Positions 1 through 8,573 of a stretch of 64,000 bases of DNA are shown piece by piece. A program made the position numbers and the translations under genes. The DNA comes from VRUE01 sp963728835 (GTDB lineage: Bacteria > Actinomycetota > Thermoleophilia > Solirubrobacterales > 70-9): NCBI GenBank assembly GCA_963728835.1, contig CAVSKZ010000003.1, forward strand, positions 270,425 to 334,424, read 5' to 3'. The notes under the pieces were generated by a model, which made no database searches, was not told the DNA's origin, and worked only from the letters and a program-made list of their open reading frames with translations. The stretch's first letter is position 1, and every line of letters starts with the position of its first letter.

Positions 1-201
1 ACGGTCGCCAGGGTCAAGTCCGAGGGGAAGGGATCCCGGCGGCCGCGGCGGGTCGAGAAGGCACCGGGAGGGCTGCCGGGAGAGCTCTTGCACGGCACCA
101 GTTGCGTCCGGGTGACGCTCTACCGTTCTGAAATCCAGCCGCAGGGTGCGCGATATGCCCCGCTGGCGCAAGTCGAGCTGTCCGAAGGCGGGCGGCAGTG
201 A
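1..201 (+). CDS. thpR: RNA 2',3'-cyclic phosphodiesterase (2'-5' RNA ligase family), C-terminal fragment
   Basis: An open frame enters from the left edge and stops at TGA 199-201, giving the last 66 residues. It begins TVARVK, which fits the position just after the second H-x-T motif of the 2H phosphoesterase family; that His would lie outside the window. Near the end it has VRVTLYRSEIQPQGARY, typical of the final strand of ThpR-like proteins. In many actinobacteria this gene precedes recA, and here the stop lies 12 bases before the recA start. The family is assigned from the C-terminal pattern only. Confidence 0.72.
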   Translation, partial: TVARVKSEGKGSRRPRRVEKAPGGLPGELLHGTSCVRVTLYRSEIQPQGARYAPLAQVELSEGGRQ

Positions 202-213
202 GGTGAAAAAGAG

Positions 214-1305
214 ATGGCAGACAAGAAAGCGGCCCTGAAGGACGCCTCGGCGAAGGACGCCAAGGCCAAGGACGCGGCCCTCGAGGCCGCCGTGACCCAG
301 ATCGAGCGCGACTTCGGACAGGGCGCGCTGATGCGTCTCGGCGCCGACAGCGCCCTGCCGGTCGAAGCGATCCCGACTGGCGCCCTGGCGCTCGACCTCG
401 CGCTGGGCATCGGCGGGGTGCCGCGGGGGCGGATCGTCGAGATCTTCGGCCCCGAGTCCTCGGGCAAGACGACGCTGATCTACCACGTCATCGCCGAGGC
501 CCAGGCGAAGGGCGGGGTCTGCGTCTTCATCGACACCGAGCACGCGATGGACCCCGTCTACGCCCGGGCGATCGGCGTCGACACCGACGAGCTGCTGGTC
601 TCCCAGCCCGACTACGGCGAGCAGGCGCTGCAGATCGCCGACCGCCTGATCGCCTCTGCCGCCGTCGACGTGGTGGCGATCGACTCGGTCGCGGCGCTGA
701 CGCCGAAAGCCGAGCTGGACGGCCAGATCGGCGACACGACCGTGGGCCTGCAGGCTCGCCTGATGTCGCAGGCGATGCGAAAACTGGCCGGCAACCTCAG
801 CCGCACCAACACCGTCTGCGTGTTCACGAACCAGATCCGCGAAAAGGTCGGCGTCCAGTTCGGGTCGCCGGAGACCCAGCCGGGTGGCCGGGCGCTGAAG
901 TTCTACTCCTCGCAACGCCTCGACATCCGCCGCATCGAGACGCTCAAGGACGGCACCGAGGCGGTCGGCAACAGGGTGCGGGTCAAAGTCGTCAAGAACA
1001 AGTGCGCGGCGCCGTTCCGCCAGGCCGAGTTCGAGATCGAGTACGGCCAGGGCATCTCGCGCGAAGGCGAGCTGCTCGACTTCGGCATCGAGCACGACAT
1101 CGTGCGCAAGTCAGGGGCCTTCTTCTCCTACGGCGAGACCCGGCTCGGGCAGGGGCGCAACAACGCGAAGCAGTTCCTGGTCGAGAACCCCGAGATCGCC
1201 GACGAGATAGAGGCCAAGATCCGCACCGCCCTCGGCATCGGCGCCGAGGTCGCGCCTGCCGTTGAGCCAGAGGCGCCCCCGGTTGAAGAGGCGCAGGCTG
1301 CCTGA
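214..1305 (+). CDS. recA: Recombinase RecA
   Basis: RecA binds single-stranded DNA, drives homologous strand exchange and promotes LexA self-cleavage. The 363-residue product has Walker A GPESSGKT at 79-86, Walker B as VVAIDSVAAL, the TNQIREKVGV segment of the L2 region, and a short acidic/proline C-terminal tail; length is usual for the family. The N-terminus carries an extra Lys/Ala/Asp-rich stretch of about 20 residues before the core. The ATG is preceded by a purine-rich site (AGGTGAAAAAGAG), which fixes the start. No recX follows, although actinobacteria often have it there. No clear SOS box is visible, and the upstream DNA is coding. Confidence 0.98.
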   Translation: MADKKAALKDASAKDAKAKDAALEAAVTQIERDFGQGALMRLGADSALPVEAIPTGALALDLALGIGGVPRGRIVEIFGPESSGKTTLIYHVIAEAQAKGGVCVFIDTEHAMDPVYARAIGVDTDELLVSQPDYGEQALQIADRLIASAAVDVVAIDSVAALTPKAELDGQIGDTTVGLQARLMSQAMRKLAGNLSRTNTVCVFTNQIREKVGVQFGSPETQPGGRALKFYSSQRLDIRRIETLKDGTEAVGNRVRVKVVKNKCAAPFRQAEFEIEYGQGISREGELLDFGIEHDIVRKSGAFFSYGETRLGQGRNNAKQFLVENPEIADEIEAKIRTALGIGAEVAPAVEPEAPPVEEAQAA

Positions 1306-1341
1306 CGGCGCCTGCCCTTCAGTGGATAGGATTCCGGCCGC

Positions 1342-1590
1342 ATGAGCAACGGCGACCTCTTCTACATCTGCGGGATCGCGCTGGCGGTCTCGGCTGTGCT
1401 GTTCAGCTTCATAGGCCTGCGCGCCAAGGAGTTCCCGGGGCGGTTCGGGGCGCTCGTGGTGCTCTGGTTCGTCCTCCTCATCGGCGGCACGACGACCTAC
1501 TCCGTGCTACACGCCCAGGACGAGGAGCACCACAAGGAAGCGGAGCTGCACGAGGCGAACGAGGAAGCCGAAGAGGAGGAGGCCCACTAG
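1342..1590 (+). CDS. Small two-helix membrane protein, function unknown
   Basis: 82 residues. Two hydrophobic segments are clear, about residues 5-26 and 36-55, joined by a short basic loop (LRAKEFPGR). A hydrophilic His/Glu-rich tail follows and ends in an acidic run. I do not recognise a family. It sits 36 bases after recA and 40 bases before miaB on the same strand, so co-transcription is likely. The ATG at 1342 gives the first helix immediately. The charged tail could interact with a partner or bind metal, but that is inference only. Confidence 0.7.
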   Translation: MSNGDLFYICGIALAVSAVLFSFIGLRAKEFPGRFGALVVLWFVLLIGGTTTYSVLHAQDEEHHKEAELHEANEEAEEEEAH

Positions 1591-1629
1591 GGCTGGAAGT
1601 TGGGGCTGTCGCCCCGGTACGCTGAGCGC

Positions 1630-2952
1630 ATGCCCAGCTACCACGTCACCACGTTCGGCTGTCAGATGAACGTGCACGACTCCGAGCGGATGCGCGGCAT
1701 GCTCGAGTCGCTGGGCTACGAGGAGGCGCCGAGCCGGGATGGCGCCGACCTGATCCTCTTCAACACCTGCTCGATCCGCGAGTCGGCCGACAACCGCTTC
1801 GTCGCGCACCTGGGGGAGGCAAAGCGGCTCAAGTCCGAACACCCCGACCGGGTCGTGGGCGTCGGCGGCTGCTGGGCCCAGTCGGTCAAGGACGAGGTCT
1901 TCCAGCGCTTCCCCTTCGTCGACGTCGCCTTCGGCCCGGGGCAGATCCACAAGCTCGCCGAGTTCCTCAACTCCGACTCGCTGGGCGCCCAGGGCTACTT
2001 CGAGTTCGAGGACTTCTCGGCCAGCCTGCCGACCCGGCGGGTCCGGGAGTTCCAGGGCTGGCTGCAGGTCTCCCAGGGCTGCAACTGCAAGTGCTCCTAC
2101 TGCATCGTGCCCTCGACCCGGGGCCGGGAGGTCAGCCGCGACCCGGCAGCGCTGGTCCGCGAGGCCGAGGCACTGGCGGCCGATGGCGTGCGGGAGGTGA
2201 CCCTGCTGGGCCAGAACGTGAACAGCTACGGGCGCGACCTGCCGAGGGAGTCGCGGATCGGCTTCGGCGAGCTGCTTGCGATGATCGACGCGATCGACGG
2301 CATCGAGCGCATTCGCTACACCAGCCCCCACCCGAAGGACATGAAGGAGGACGTGGTCCGGGCCCATGCCGAGCTGGACGCGGTCTGCGAGCACATCCAC
2401 CTGCCGCTGCAGTCGGGCTCGAGCGCGATCCTCAAGCGCATGCGGCGCACCTACGACCGCCAGCGCTACATGGACCGGGTCTCGCTGATCCGCGAGCACG
2501 TCCCCGACTGCGCGATCACCACCGACATCATCGTCGGCTTCCCGGGTGAGACCGAGGCCGACTTCGAGCAGACGCTCGAGGTGGTCGACGAGGTCGGCTA
2601 CGACGGCGCCTTCACCTTCGTCTTCTCGCCGAGACGCGAAACCGAGGCAGCCGAGATGGACGAGCAGGTGCCGCATCCGGTCAAGGTCGAGCGGATGGAG
2701 CGGCTGGTCGAGCTGGTCCAGGCGCGGGCCGCCGAGCGGGCCCAGAGGTTCGTCGGACGCGAGATGGAGGTCCTGGTCGAAGGGAGGAGCCGGACGGATG
2801 AGACGCGATTGCGGGGGCGGACGAGGCACAACAAGGCGGTGAACTTCGACGGCGAGGGCGAGCCTGGGGAATTCGTCAACGTCGAGATCGACGATGCGAC
2901 TTCGCAGACGTTGAGCGGTGTGGCGGCGAAGCCCCTGACCCGGCTTCTTTGA
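1630..2952 (+). CDS. miaB: tRNA-2-methylthio-N6-dimethylallyladenosine synthase MiaB
   Basis: Radical-SAM methylthiotransferase that modifies i6A37 of tRNAs reading UNN codons. From the ATG at 1630 the protein has 440 residues. The N-terminal UPF0004 domain has Cys11, Cys47 and Cys81 for the auxiliary cluster. The radical-SAM motif is C151-x3-C155-x2-C158. A C-terminal TRAM domain follows. An extra Cys153 lies inside the SAM-cluster motif. An upstream TTG at 1600 would add ten residues, but the family consensus begins at PSYHVTTFGCQMN, so I prefer 1630. The stop overlaps the miaA start, which matches the linked function of the two enzymes. Confidence 0.95.
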   Translation: MPSYHVTTFGCQMNVHDSERMRGMLESLGYEEAPSRDGADLILFNTCSIRESADNRFVAHLGEAKRLKSEHPDRVVGVGGCWAQSVKDEVFQRFPFVDVAFGPGQIHKLAEFLNSDSLGAQGYFEFEDFSASLPTRRVREFQGWLQVSQGCNCKCSYCIVPSTRGREVSRDPAALVREAEALAADGVREVTLLGQNVNSYGRDLPRESRIGFGELLAMIDAIDGIERIRYTSPHPKDMKEDVVRAHAELDAVCEHIHLPLQSGSSAILKRMRRTYDRQRYMDRVSLIREHVPDCAITTDIIVGFPGETEADFEQTLEVVDEVGYDGAFTFVFSPRRETEAAEMDEQVPHPVKVERMERLVELVQARAAERAQRFVGREMEVLVEGRSRTDETRLRGRTRHNKAVNFDGEGEPGEFVNVEIDDATSQTLSGVAAKPLTRLL

Positions 2953-3677
2953 CTGTAGTCGCGATATTCGGGCCCACCGGAGTCGGGAAGACCGGGGTGG
3001 CCGTCGCTCTGGCTGAGCTGCTGCGGACGCGGGGGGAGGATCCCGTCGCCATCTCCTGCGACGCGCTGCAGGTGTACGAGGGGCTCTCGGTGCTCACCGG
3101 GGTCGCCACGGCTGCCGAGCGGGAGAAGCTCGAGCACAGGCTGATCGGGTTCGTGCCGGTCACCGAGGCCTTCAACGTGGGGAGCTACATGCCGCTGGCC
3201 CACGCGGAGATCGATGCGGCGCTGGCGGCGGGGCGGCGGCCGATCGTGGTGGGGGGCACGGGGCTCTACCTGCGGGCGGCGCTGGCGCAGCTGTCGCTGG
3301 TGAAGGCAGAGCCCGAAGCGGAGGACTCCGAGCTGTGGTCGCCTGAGACCAGGCACCCGACGGCGATCTTCGGGCTCGACATGGATCGCGAGGAGCTGTA
3401 CCGGCGGATCGACGCCCGAACCGAGGCGATCGTGGCCGCCGGAGCGCGTGGAGAGGTCGTGCGAGCCGAGGCTGCCGGCCCGTCGCGAACGGCTCGCAAA
3501 GCCCTGGGCTTCGACGAAGTCCTCGCCGGCGACGTCGAGCTGATGCAGAAGCGCTCCCGCAACTACGCCCGCCGACAGCTCACCTGGATGCGCAAGGTCC
3601 CAAACCTCCGCTGGATCGACCGCACCGCCCTCTCCGACGCCGAAGTGGCGGCCCAAATCGCCCACCACCTCCGCTGA
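2949..3677 (+). CDS. miaA: tRNA dimethylallyltransferase MiaA, internally shortened
   Basis: Transfers dimethylallyl from DMAPP to A37 of tRNA, making the substrate of MiaB. The start TTG overlaps the miaB stop. Visible motifs are the P-loop GPTGVGKT at 8-15, SCDALQVYEG (Asp general base), GGTGLYLRAAL and, near the end, YARRQLTWMRKV. The product is only 242 residues, against about 290-310 usually. The missing part follows LRAALAQL: about 50-60 residues of the helical insertion region, including the usual P-x-D-x-x-R-x-x-RALE stretch, are absent and the frame continues directly to the ETRHPT segment. The deletion is in frame. The family call is firm; activity is uncertain. Confidence 0.88.
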   Translation: MTVVAIFGPTGVGKTGVAVALAELLRTRGEDPVAISCDALQVYEGLSVLTGVATAAEREKLEHRLIGFVPVTEAFNVGSYMPLAHAEIDAALAAGRRPIVVGGTGLYLRAALAQLSLVKAEPEAEDSELWSPETRHPTAIFGLDMDREELYRRIDARTEAIVAAGARGEVVRAEAAGPSRTARKALGFDEVLAGDVELMQKRSRNYARRQLTWMRKVPNLRWIDRTALSDAEVAAQIAHHLR

Positions 3678-3736
3678 CTTCCCGGTTTGGGATGCATATA
3701 CATGCCTAACCACGAAGTCAGCGGTGGAGGCATAGG

Positions 3737-4589
3737 GTGCGCGACGTGAGATTCGAGAAGTGGCAGGCGCTGGGGAACGACTATTTGATCGTCGAGGAGG
3801 GCTCGCTGCCCTGGGAGATGACGGCGGGGCGGGTCAAGCGGCTCTGCGACCCTCACTTCGGGATCGGCGCGGACGGGGTGCTGCTGCTCTCGCGTAGCGA
3901 GGATCCGGCCTTCGTCGCCTCGCTGCGGATCTTCAACCCGGACGGGTCGGAGGCCGAGCTGTCTGGAAACGGGGCCCGGGAGGCGATCCTGTATCTGCGC
4001 CGGCACGGCTGGACCGAGGACGACACGTTCTCGATCGGAACAGTCGCCGGCCCGATGACGCCGACGATCACCTCCGATCGGACCTGCTCGGTCGAGATGG
4101 GGCGCGCGTCGACCACCTCGAAGGACTTCCCGTCCGGCGGCCCGGAGGGGGTCGGGACGCTGAGCGCCGGTGGCCGCGAGTGGGCCTTCCAGCACGTCTC
4201 GATCGGCAACCCGCAATGCGCGATCGAGGTGGGCGAGGGGCTTGAGTCGCTCGACCTGGCCGAGATCGGGCCGCCGATCGAAGCCCACGAGCTCTTCCCG
4301 AACCGCACCAACGTCTCCTTCTTCCGCGTCGAGGGCAGCCGGGTGCGGGCGCGGATCTTCGAGCGCGGGGTGGGGGAGACGCTCTCCTCGGGAACCGGTG
4401 CCAGCGGCGCCGCGGTTGCGGCCTTCCTGCGCGGGGCCCCCAGCCCGATCACGGTCGAGCTCGACGGCGGCGAGCTCGAGGTCGGGATCTCCGAGCGACC
4501 TCGACGTGACGCTGAGCGGCTGGGCGGAGCCGATCTGCGCCGGCGAGCTCTCGGCCGAGCTGCTCGCGGCGCTCGCCGCGCTGGACTGA
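3737..4589 (+). CDS. dapF: Diaminopimelate epimerase-family protein, catalytic Cys replaced by Ser, frameshifted near the end
   Basis: DapF interconverts LL- and meso-diaminopimelate for peptidoglycan and lysine. The fold is clear: F-x-K-W-Q-ALGNDY at the N-terminus, NPDGSEAELSGNGA around residue 76, IGNPQC, and ERGVGETLSSGTGAS around 210-223. Both positions normally held by the catalytic cysteine pair are serine (Ser76 in SGNG, Ser218 in SSGTG). One extra base near 4485-4500 throws the frame. After a shift the expected C-terminus SDLDVTLSGWAEPICAGEL continues to TGA 4587-4589, giving about 283 residues, the normal length. The gene lies 27 bases before a DapL-like aminotransferase gene. It could instead be a divergent epimerase of another substrate. 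Confidence 0.8.
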
Positions 4590-4616
4590 GGCCCCGTCCA
4601 ATAGATTTCCGCGCCC

Positions 4617-5788
4617 GTGGGAATCTCGGACCCGTCCAAGCGCCTGGAGGCGATGCCTCCCTACATGTTCCAGGAGCTGGAGCGGACGATCGCCGACAAG
4701 CGCGCCGCCGGCATCGACGTGATCAGCCTCGGCATCGGCGATCCCGACGAACCGACCTACCCACACATCGTCTCGGCGATGCAGGAGGCGGTTGCCGACG
4801 CCGGCAACCAGCAGTACCCGAGCAACCGCGGCCGCGAGGAGTTCCGCCGGGCCTTCGCCGGGTTCTACGACCGCCGCTTCGGGGTCGAGATCGACCCCGA
4901 AGACGAGGTGATCCCGGCGATCGGCGCCAAGGAGTGCATCTACAACCTCTGCTTCGCCTTCCTCGACCCCGGCGGCGTCGCGCTCGCCTCCGACCCCGGC
5001 TACCCCGTCTACACCGGCGGCCCGATCCTCGCCGGGGCCGCCGCGGAGCTGCTGCCGCTGGTTCCCGAGCTGGGCTTCGCGCCCGACCTCAGCGCGGTCC
5101 CCGCCGACGTCGCCGCCAAGGCTCGCCTGATGTTCCTCAACTTCCCCAACAACCCGAGCGGCGCGATCGTGCCCGAGGGCTTCTTCGAGATGGTCGTCTC
5201 CTTCGCCCGCGAGCACGAGATCCTCGTCGTCCACGACAACGCCTACTCGGAGACGACCTACGACGGCTACGTGGCGCCGAGCTTCCTCGCCACCCCCGGC
5301 GCCAAGGAGGTCGGGGTCGAGGTCTTCTCGCTCTCCAAGGGCTACAACATGACCGGCTGGCGCTGCGCGGCGATCCTCGGCAACGCCGAGGCGGTGCAGA
5401 CCTACTGGCGGCTGAAGACGAACGTCGACTCAGGCCTCTTCGAGGCCGTGCAGATGGCCGGCGTCGCGGCGCTGCAGGGCCCGAGGGGGCCGCTGGAGCG
5501 GATGAACGAGACCTACGCCCGTCGCCGCGACCTCGTGGTCGAGCGCGCTGCGTGAGATCGGCGTCGAGGTGAGCGCCGCCGAAGGGCACGATCTACGTCT
5601 GGGCGCCGGTCCCCGAGGGCCACACGTCGACCTCCTTCGCCGAGCTGGTGCTCGAAGAGGCCGCCGTCGTCGTCTCGCCGGGCTCGATGTACGGGCCGAG
5701 CGGCGAGGGCTTCTTCCGCATCTCGCTCACCACGCCCGACGACCGCATCTCAGAGGCCGTCGAGCGCATGCGCGAGCACCTGGCCTGA
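4617..5788 (+). CDS. dapL: LL-diaminopimelate aminotransferase-like PLP enzyme (two frameshifts)
   Basis: Class I/II aminotransferase. The GTG at 4617 starts a protein with SLGIGDPDEPT, NPSGAIV (after NFPN), the VVHDNAYSETTYDG segment and SLSKGYNMTGWR, with the PLP lysine at about Lys241. The pattern fits the LL-DAP aminotransferase/AspC-like group, and the neighbouring dapF supports a diaminopimelate role. The frame breaks near 5541 and again near 5578, each compatible with one extra base. Restoring both gives SALREIGVEVS, then KGTIYVWAPVPEGH and a normal C-terminus ending at TGA 5786-5788, about 389 residues. The exact substrate is inferred; a general aspartate/alanine aminotransferase is the alternative. 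Confidence 0.78.
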
Positions 5789-5791
5789 GGG

Positions 5792-6627
5792 CTACTCGAC
5801 CTCGACTTCGTCGACCATGCCCTTGAGGGCATGGGGCTGACCGCCCTGGCGGTCGCTGATGAAGCAGAAGAGCACGTAGCGGCCGGGCTCCAGGTCGAGC
5901 GTGACCAGCTGGGCTTCGCCGCCTTCGAGCACGGCGGTCGACTGGAAGCCTTTTTCGTCGAAGGGGGGCTGGCCTTTCTCGCTTTTGAAACGCTTTCTCG
6001 ACGTCCTCGGCCGTGCTGTCGCCTGTCAGCGGGGCTGCAAGCAGGTGGTGCGGTTGGGCGCCGGTGTTGTCGAAGGCGATCTCGACTTCGCCTGCCGAGA
6101 GCTGGTCCGCCTCGAAGCCGTACTCGAAGGCCTCGACGGTCTCATCTGCCTCGACAGCCTCGTCGGAGGATTCGCCGCTGACCTCCACCGCGGGGACCGC
6201 ATCCGCCGCCGGCAGGTCGCCTTCGGTGTTGAAGGCGTAGTAGGTGCCCGGCTCGAGTACCTGGGTCACGGTCTGGCTCTCGCCCCCGGCGGTGGTGCCG
6301 ACCCCGCCGCCGGCGAAGAACCACTCGGGGAAGGGCTTGCCTTTCATCGCTGCTTCCAGCCCTTCGATCGCTTCCTCGGCAGAGCGGTCTCCCTCGACCC
6401 GGATCAGCTGTAGTTCGCCGTCGCCTTTGCCTTCGTTCTCGAAGGTGATCTCCGCTTCGCCCGCCTCGGCGCTCTCCGGCCCGGACAGCTTGGCGTCTTT
6501 GCCTGCGCCCTAGGGTGAAGGTCAGTGCCTGGTCCTCTTCGGAGTCACCGCAGGCGACCAGCGACGGATGCCGCGAGGACGAGCGGCGAGGGCTACGAAC
6601 GACAGGACGAAAAGAGCTCGGACTCAC
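5792..6627 (-). pseudogene. Secreted cupredoxin-like lipoprotein gene, reading frame broken at several points
   Basis: Reading on the minus strand from GTG 6627, the pieces of one exported protein can be joined across frames. They are a lipobox-like VACGD after a damaged signal peptide, then a first domain (KLSG ... FENEGKGDGELQLIRV) leading into MKGKPFPEWFFAGGG. A second domain follows with LEPGTYYAFNTEGD, and a final segment LEPGRYVLFCFISDRQGG with PHALKGM, the H-x3-GM pattern of plastocyanin-like proteins, ends at TAG 5792-5794. Indels are needed in the signal region, near 6512 and in a run of T near 5990. Without errors this would be a lipoprotein of about 275 residues. Whether it is truly inactive or a victim of sequence errors cannot be told here. 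Confidence 0.6.
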
Positions 6628-6688
6628 ACTCGGCCTCCCGGTTGGCTGACTGGATCACGGGGGGACACGCTACCCGCGTGTCCTCCGC

Positions 6689-7515
6689 CTAACCCTCTCG
6701 CTTGCGCCAGTAGCGGTCAAGTCCGCGCCACTGGTACTCGGGCGGGACGCACTGGATCAGCTCTCGGCCGTGCTCGGGTCGGCGTTCTCGGCGACGCGAA
6801 GTCGGTGGCGGTGCTCGTATTCCTGCTCTGAGAGCTCGCGTGCCAGCTCGGCCTCCTCGCGCAGGCGCTCGCGCACCTTCTCCAGGTGCTCGATCGGGTC
6901 GTCGACCTGGCCGAAGTGGGTGAGGGCGAGGCGCTCCGGCCTCCAGGACTCGACGATCGCGATCGAGTCGACCCAGGCCTCGACGTCGATGTCCGGCGGC
7001 GGCGTGGGGGGGACGATCAGGTCGGCGGGCGGGATGCGGACCGCGGCGACGTCGCCGACGAAGGCGGTGCCGGTCTCCTCATGCAGGTAGCAGACGTGGT
7101 GCGAGGCGTGGCCGGGCGTGTAGGCGACGCGCATGCCGAGCACGTCCTCGCCGCCCGCCAGGGGCTTCACGTTCGACTCGGGCACCGGCACGATCTCGCC
7201 CCAGAGCCGCTCCATCTCCCCGCCGTAGAGCCGCTCCGCGCTGGCCAGGAGCCTCGAGGGGTCGATCAGGTGCGGGGCGCCGCGCTCGTGCACGTAGACC
7301 TCCAGATCGGGCCAGCGCCGCACCAGGGCCCCGGTCGCGGCGGCGTGGTCGAGGTGGATGTGGGTGAGCAGGATCGCCCGAGGCCGCTCGTCGCCGAGCG
7401 CCTCCAGCAGCGTCCCCATCGAAGACTGCGGCCCCGGGTCGACGAGGCAGCCGTCGACCTCCCAGCAACCGATCACCCGAGGGCGGCCGAGGTGCTCTAC
7501 GTCGATGACCCGCAC
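6689..7515 (-). CDS. MBL-fold metallo-hydrolase (one frameshift near the 3' end)
   Basis: Metallo-beta-lactamase-fold hydrolase with the metal-binding THIHLDH motif near residue 50, a later TPGHASHH and FVGD, and a final LTHFGQ. These give the usual ligand set of the glyoxalase II-like group. As read, the frame stops at 6757 after STAES. If one base is missing near 6763, the protein continues as ELIQCVPPEYQWRGLDRYW to TAG 6689-6691, which looks like genuine coding sequence, for about 275 residues. It follows the epimerase gene by 15 bases on the same strand. The substrate is unknown. Confidence 0.8.
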
Positions 7516-7530
7516 GGCTGCCGGCGGTGC

Positions 7531-8526
7531 TCAGGTCGCCGGGTAGGGGAAGCGCTCGTCGGCTTCCAGGGTCTGGCGCATGCCCTCCTCCATCCCGCGC
7601 GGCGCGTAGCCGAGCTCGCGGCTGGCCTTCTCGTGGCTCGCCCAGAAGGTGACGCCGTCGGCGGAGGAGATCAGCTCGCGCAGGTTCGGCGGCTGGCCCA
7701 TCAGCTTCCCGACCAGCGGTCCGAAGGGCGCCATCGCCTTGATCAGTCCGGTCGGCAGCGCCCGCTTCGGCGCCTTGCGCCCGGAAAGCCCGGCCACGGT
7801 CTCGATCGCGTCGCGCATCGTCGTCACCGGCCCGCTGAGCACGTAGGCCTCGCCGATCTTGCCCTTGTCGAGGGCGAGCAGGATGCCGCCGGCGATGTCC
7901 TCGACGTGGGTCATGCAGACCCCCAGCTCGGGGAAGGGAAGCAGGGGCAGCCGGCCGGCGAAGAACTGCTCGAGCAGGTCGGCCACCTGAGAGGTGTCGC
8001 CGGGGCCGTAGACGCCGCCGGGCTGCACGATCACGCAGGGCAGGTCCTCCTCGGCGATGAAGCGTTCGGCGACCCGCTGCGATTCGAGCTTCGTCTCCTC
8101 GTAGTAGGAGGTGAATTCCTTGCCCGGGTGCCTGTAGGTCTCGTCAACGACCTTGCGGTGCGTGTTGCCGAAGGTGCCCACGGTCGAGACGTGGATGACC
8201 TTGGGGACCTTGGTCTCCAGCGCGGCCCGCATCACCCGCTCTGTGCCCTTGACGTTGGCCTCGTACATCGCCGGGTGCTGCCTGGCCGGGATCCCGACCT
8301 CGTACATCGCGGCGACGTGGACGACCGCGTCGGAGCCCTCCATTCCCTGGCGGAGCACCGCCTCGTCGCCGAGGTCTCCGGCGAGGAGCGCGCAACCGAG
8401 GCCCGACAGCTTCGCGCCCTTCTCGGGGGTTCGCACCAGGCAGACCACGTCGTCGCCGCGGGTGCGCAGCTGGCGCACGACCTCGCCGCCGATGAACCCC
8501 GTTCCGCCAGTGACGAAGACCCTCAC
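7531..8526 (-). CDS. NAD-dependent epimerase/dehydratase (atypical SDR)
   Basis: Extended/atypical short-chain dehydrogenase. The GTG at 8526 gives a protein starting VRVFVTGGTGFIGGEVV, so the Rossmann TGGTGFIG motif is at the N-terminus as in the family; a longer upstream reading is rejected because it adds Arg-rich sequence. The catalytic Tyr-x3-Lys is YEETK, preceded by the HVSTVGTFG strand. Length is 331 residues. It resembles dihydroflavonol-reductase/HpnA-like NAD(P)-dependent reductases, but the substrate cannot be assigned. It heads a minus-strand group with the MBL hydrolase and is divergent from hflX. Confidence 0.87.
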   Translation of the reverse strand: MRVFVTGGTGFIGGEVVRQLRTRGDDVVCLVRTPEKGAKLSGLGCALLAGDLGDEAVLRQGMEGSDAVVHVAAMYEVGIPARQHPAMYEANVKGTERVMRAALETKVPKVIHVSTVGTFGNTHRKVVDETYRHPGKEFTSYYEETKLESQRVAERFIAEEDLPCVIVQPGGVYGPGDTSQVADLLEQFFAGRLPLLPFPELGVCMTHVEDIAGGILLALDKGKIGEAYVLSGPVTTMRDAIETVAGLSGRKAPKRALPTGLIKAMAPFGPLVGKLMGQPPNLRELISSADGVTFWASHEKASRELGYAPRGMEEGMRQTLEADERFPYPAT

Positions 8527-8573
8527 GGCCGCGAACCTTATCCGGACGGGGCGCCCGCCTACAATCGGCACAA

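Noticed and set aside
1..213. SOS (LexA) box upstream of recA
   Set aside because: No GAAC-N-GTTC-type palindrome is visible and the region is coding for the preceding protein. The same search upstream of dinB also found none.
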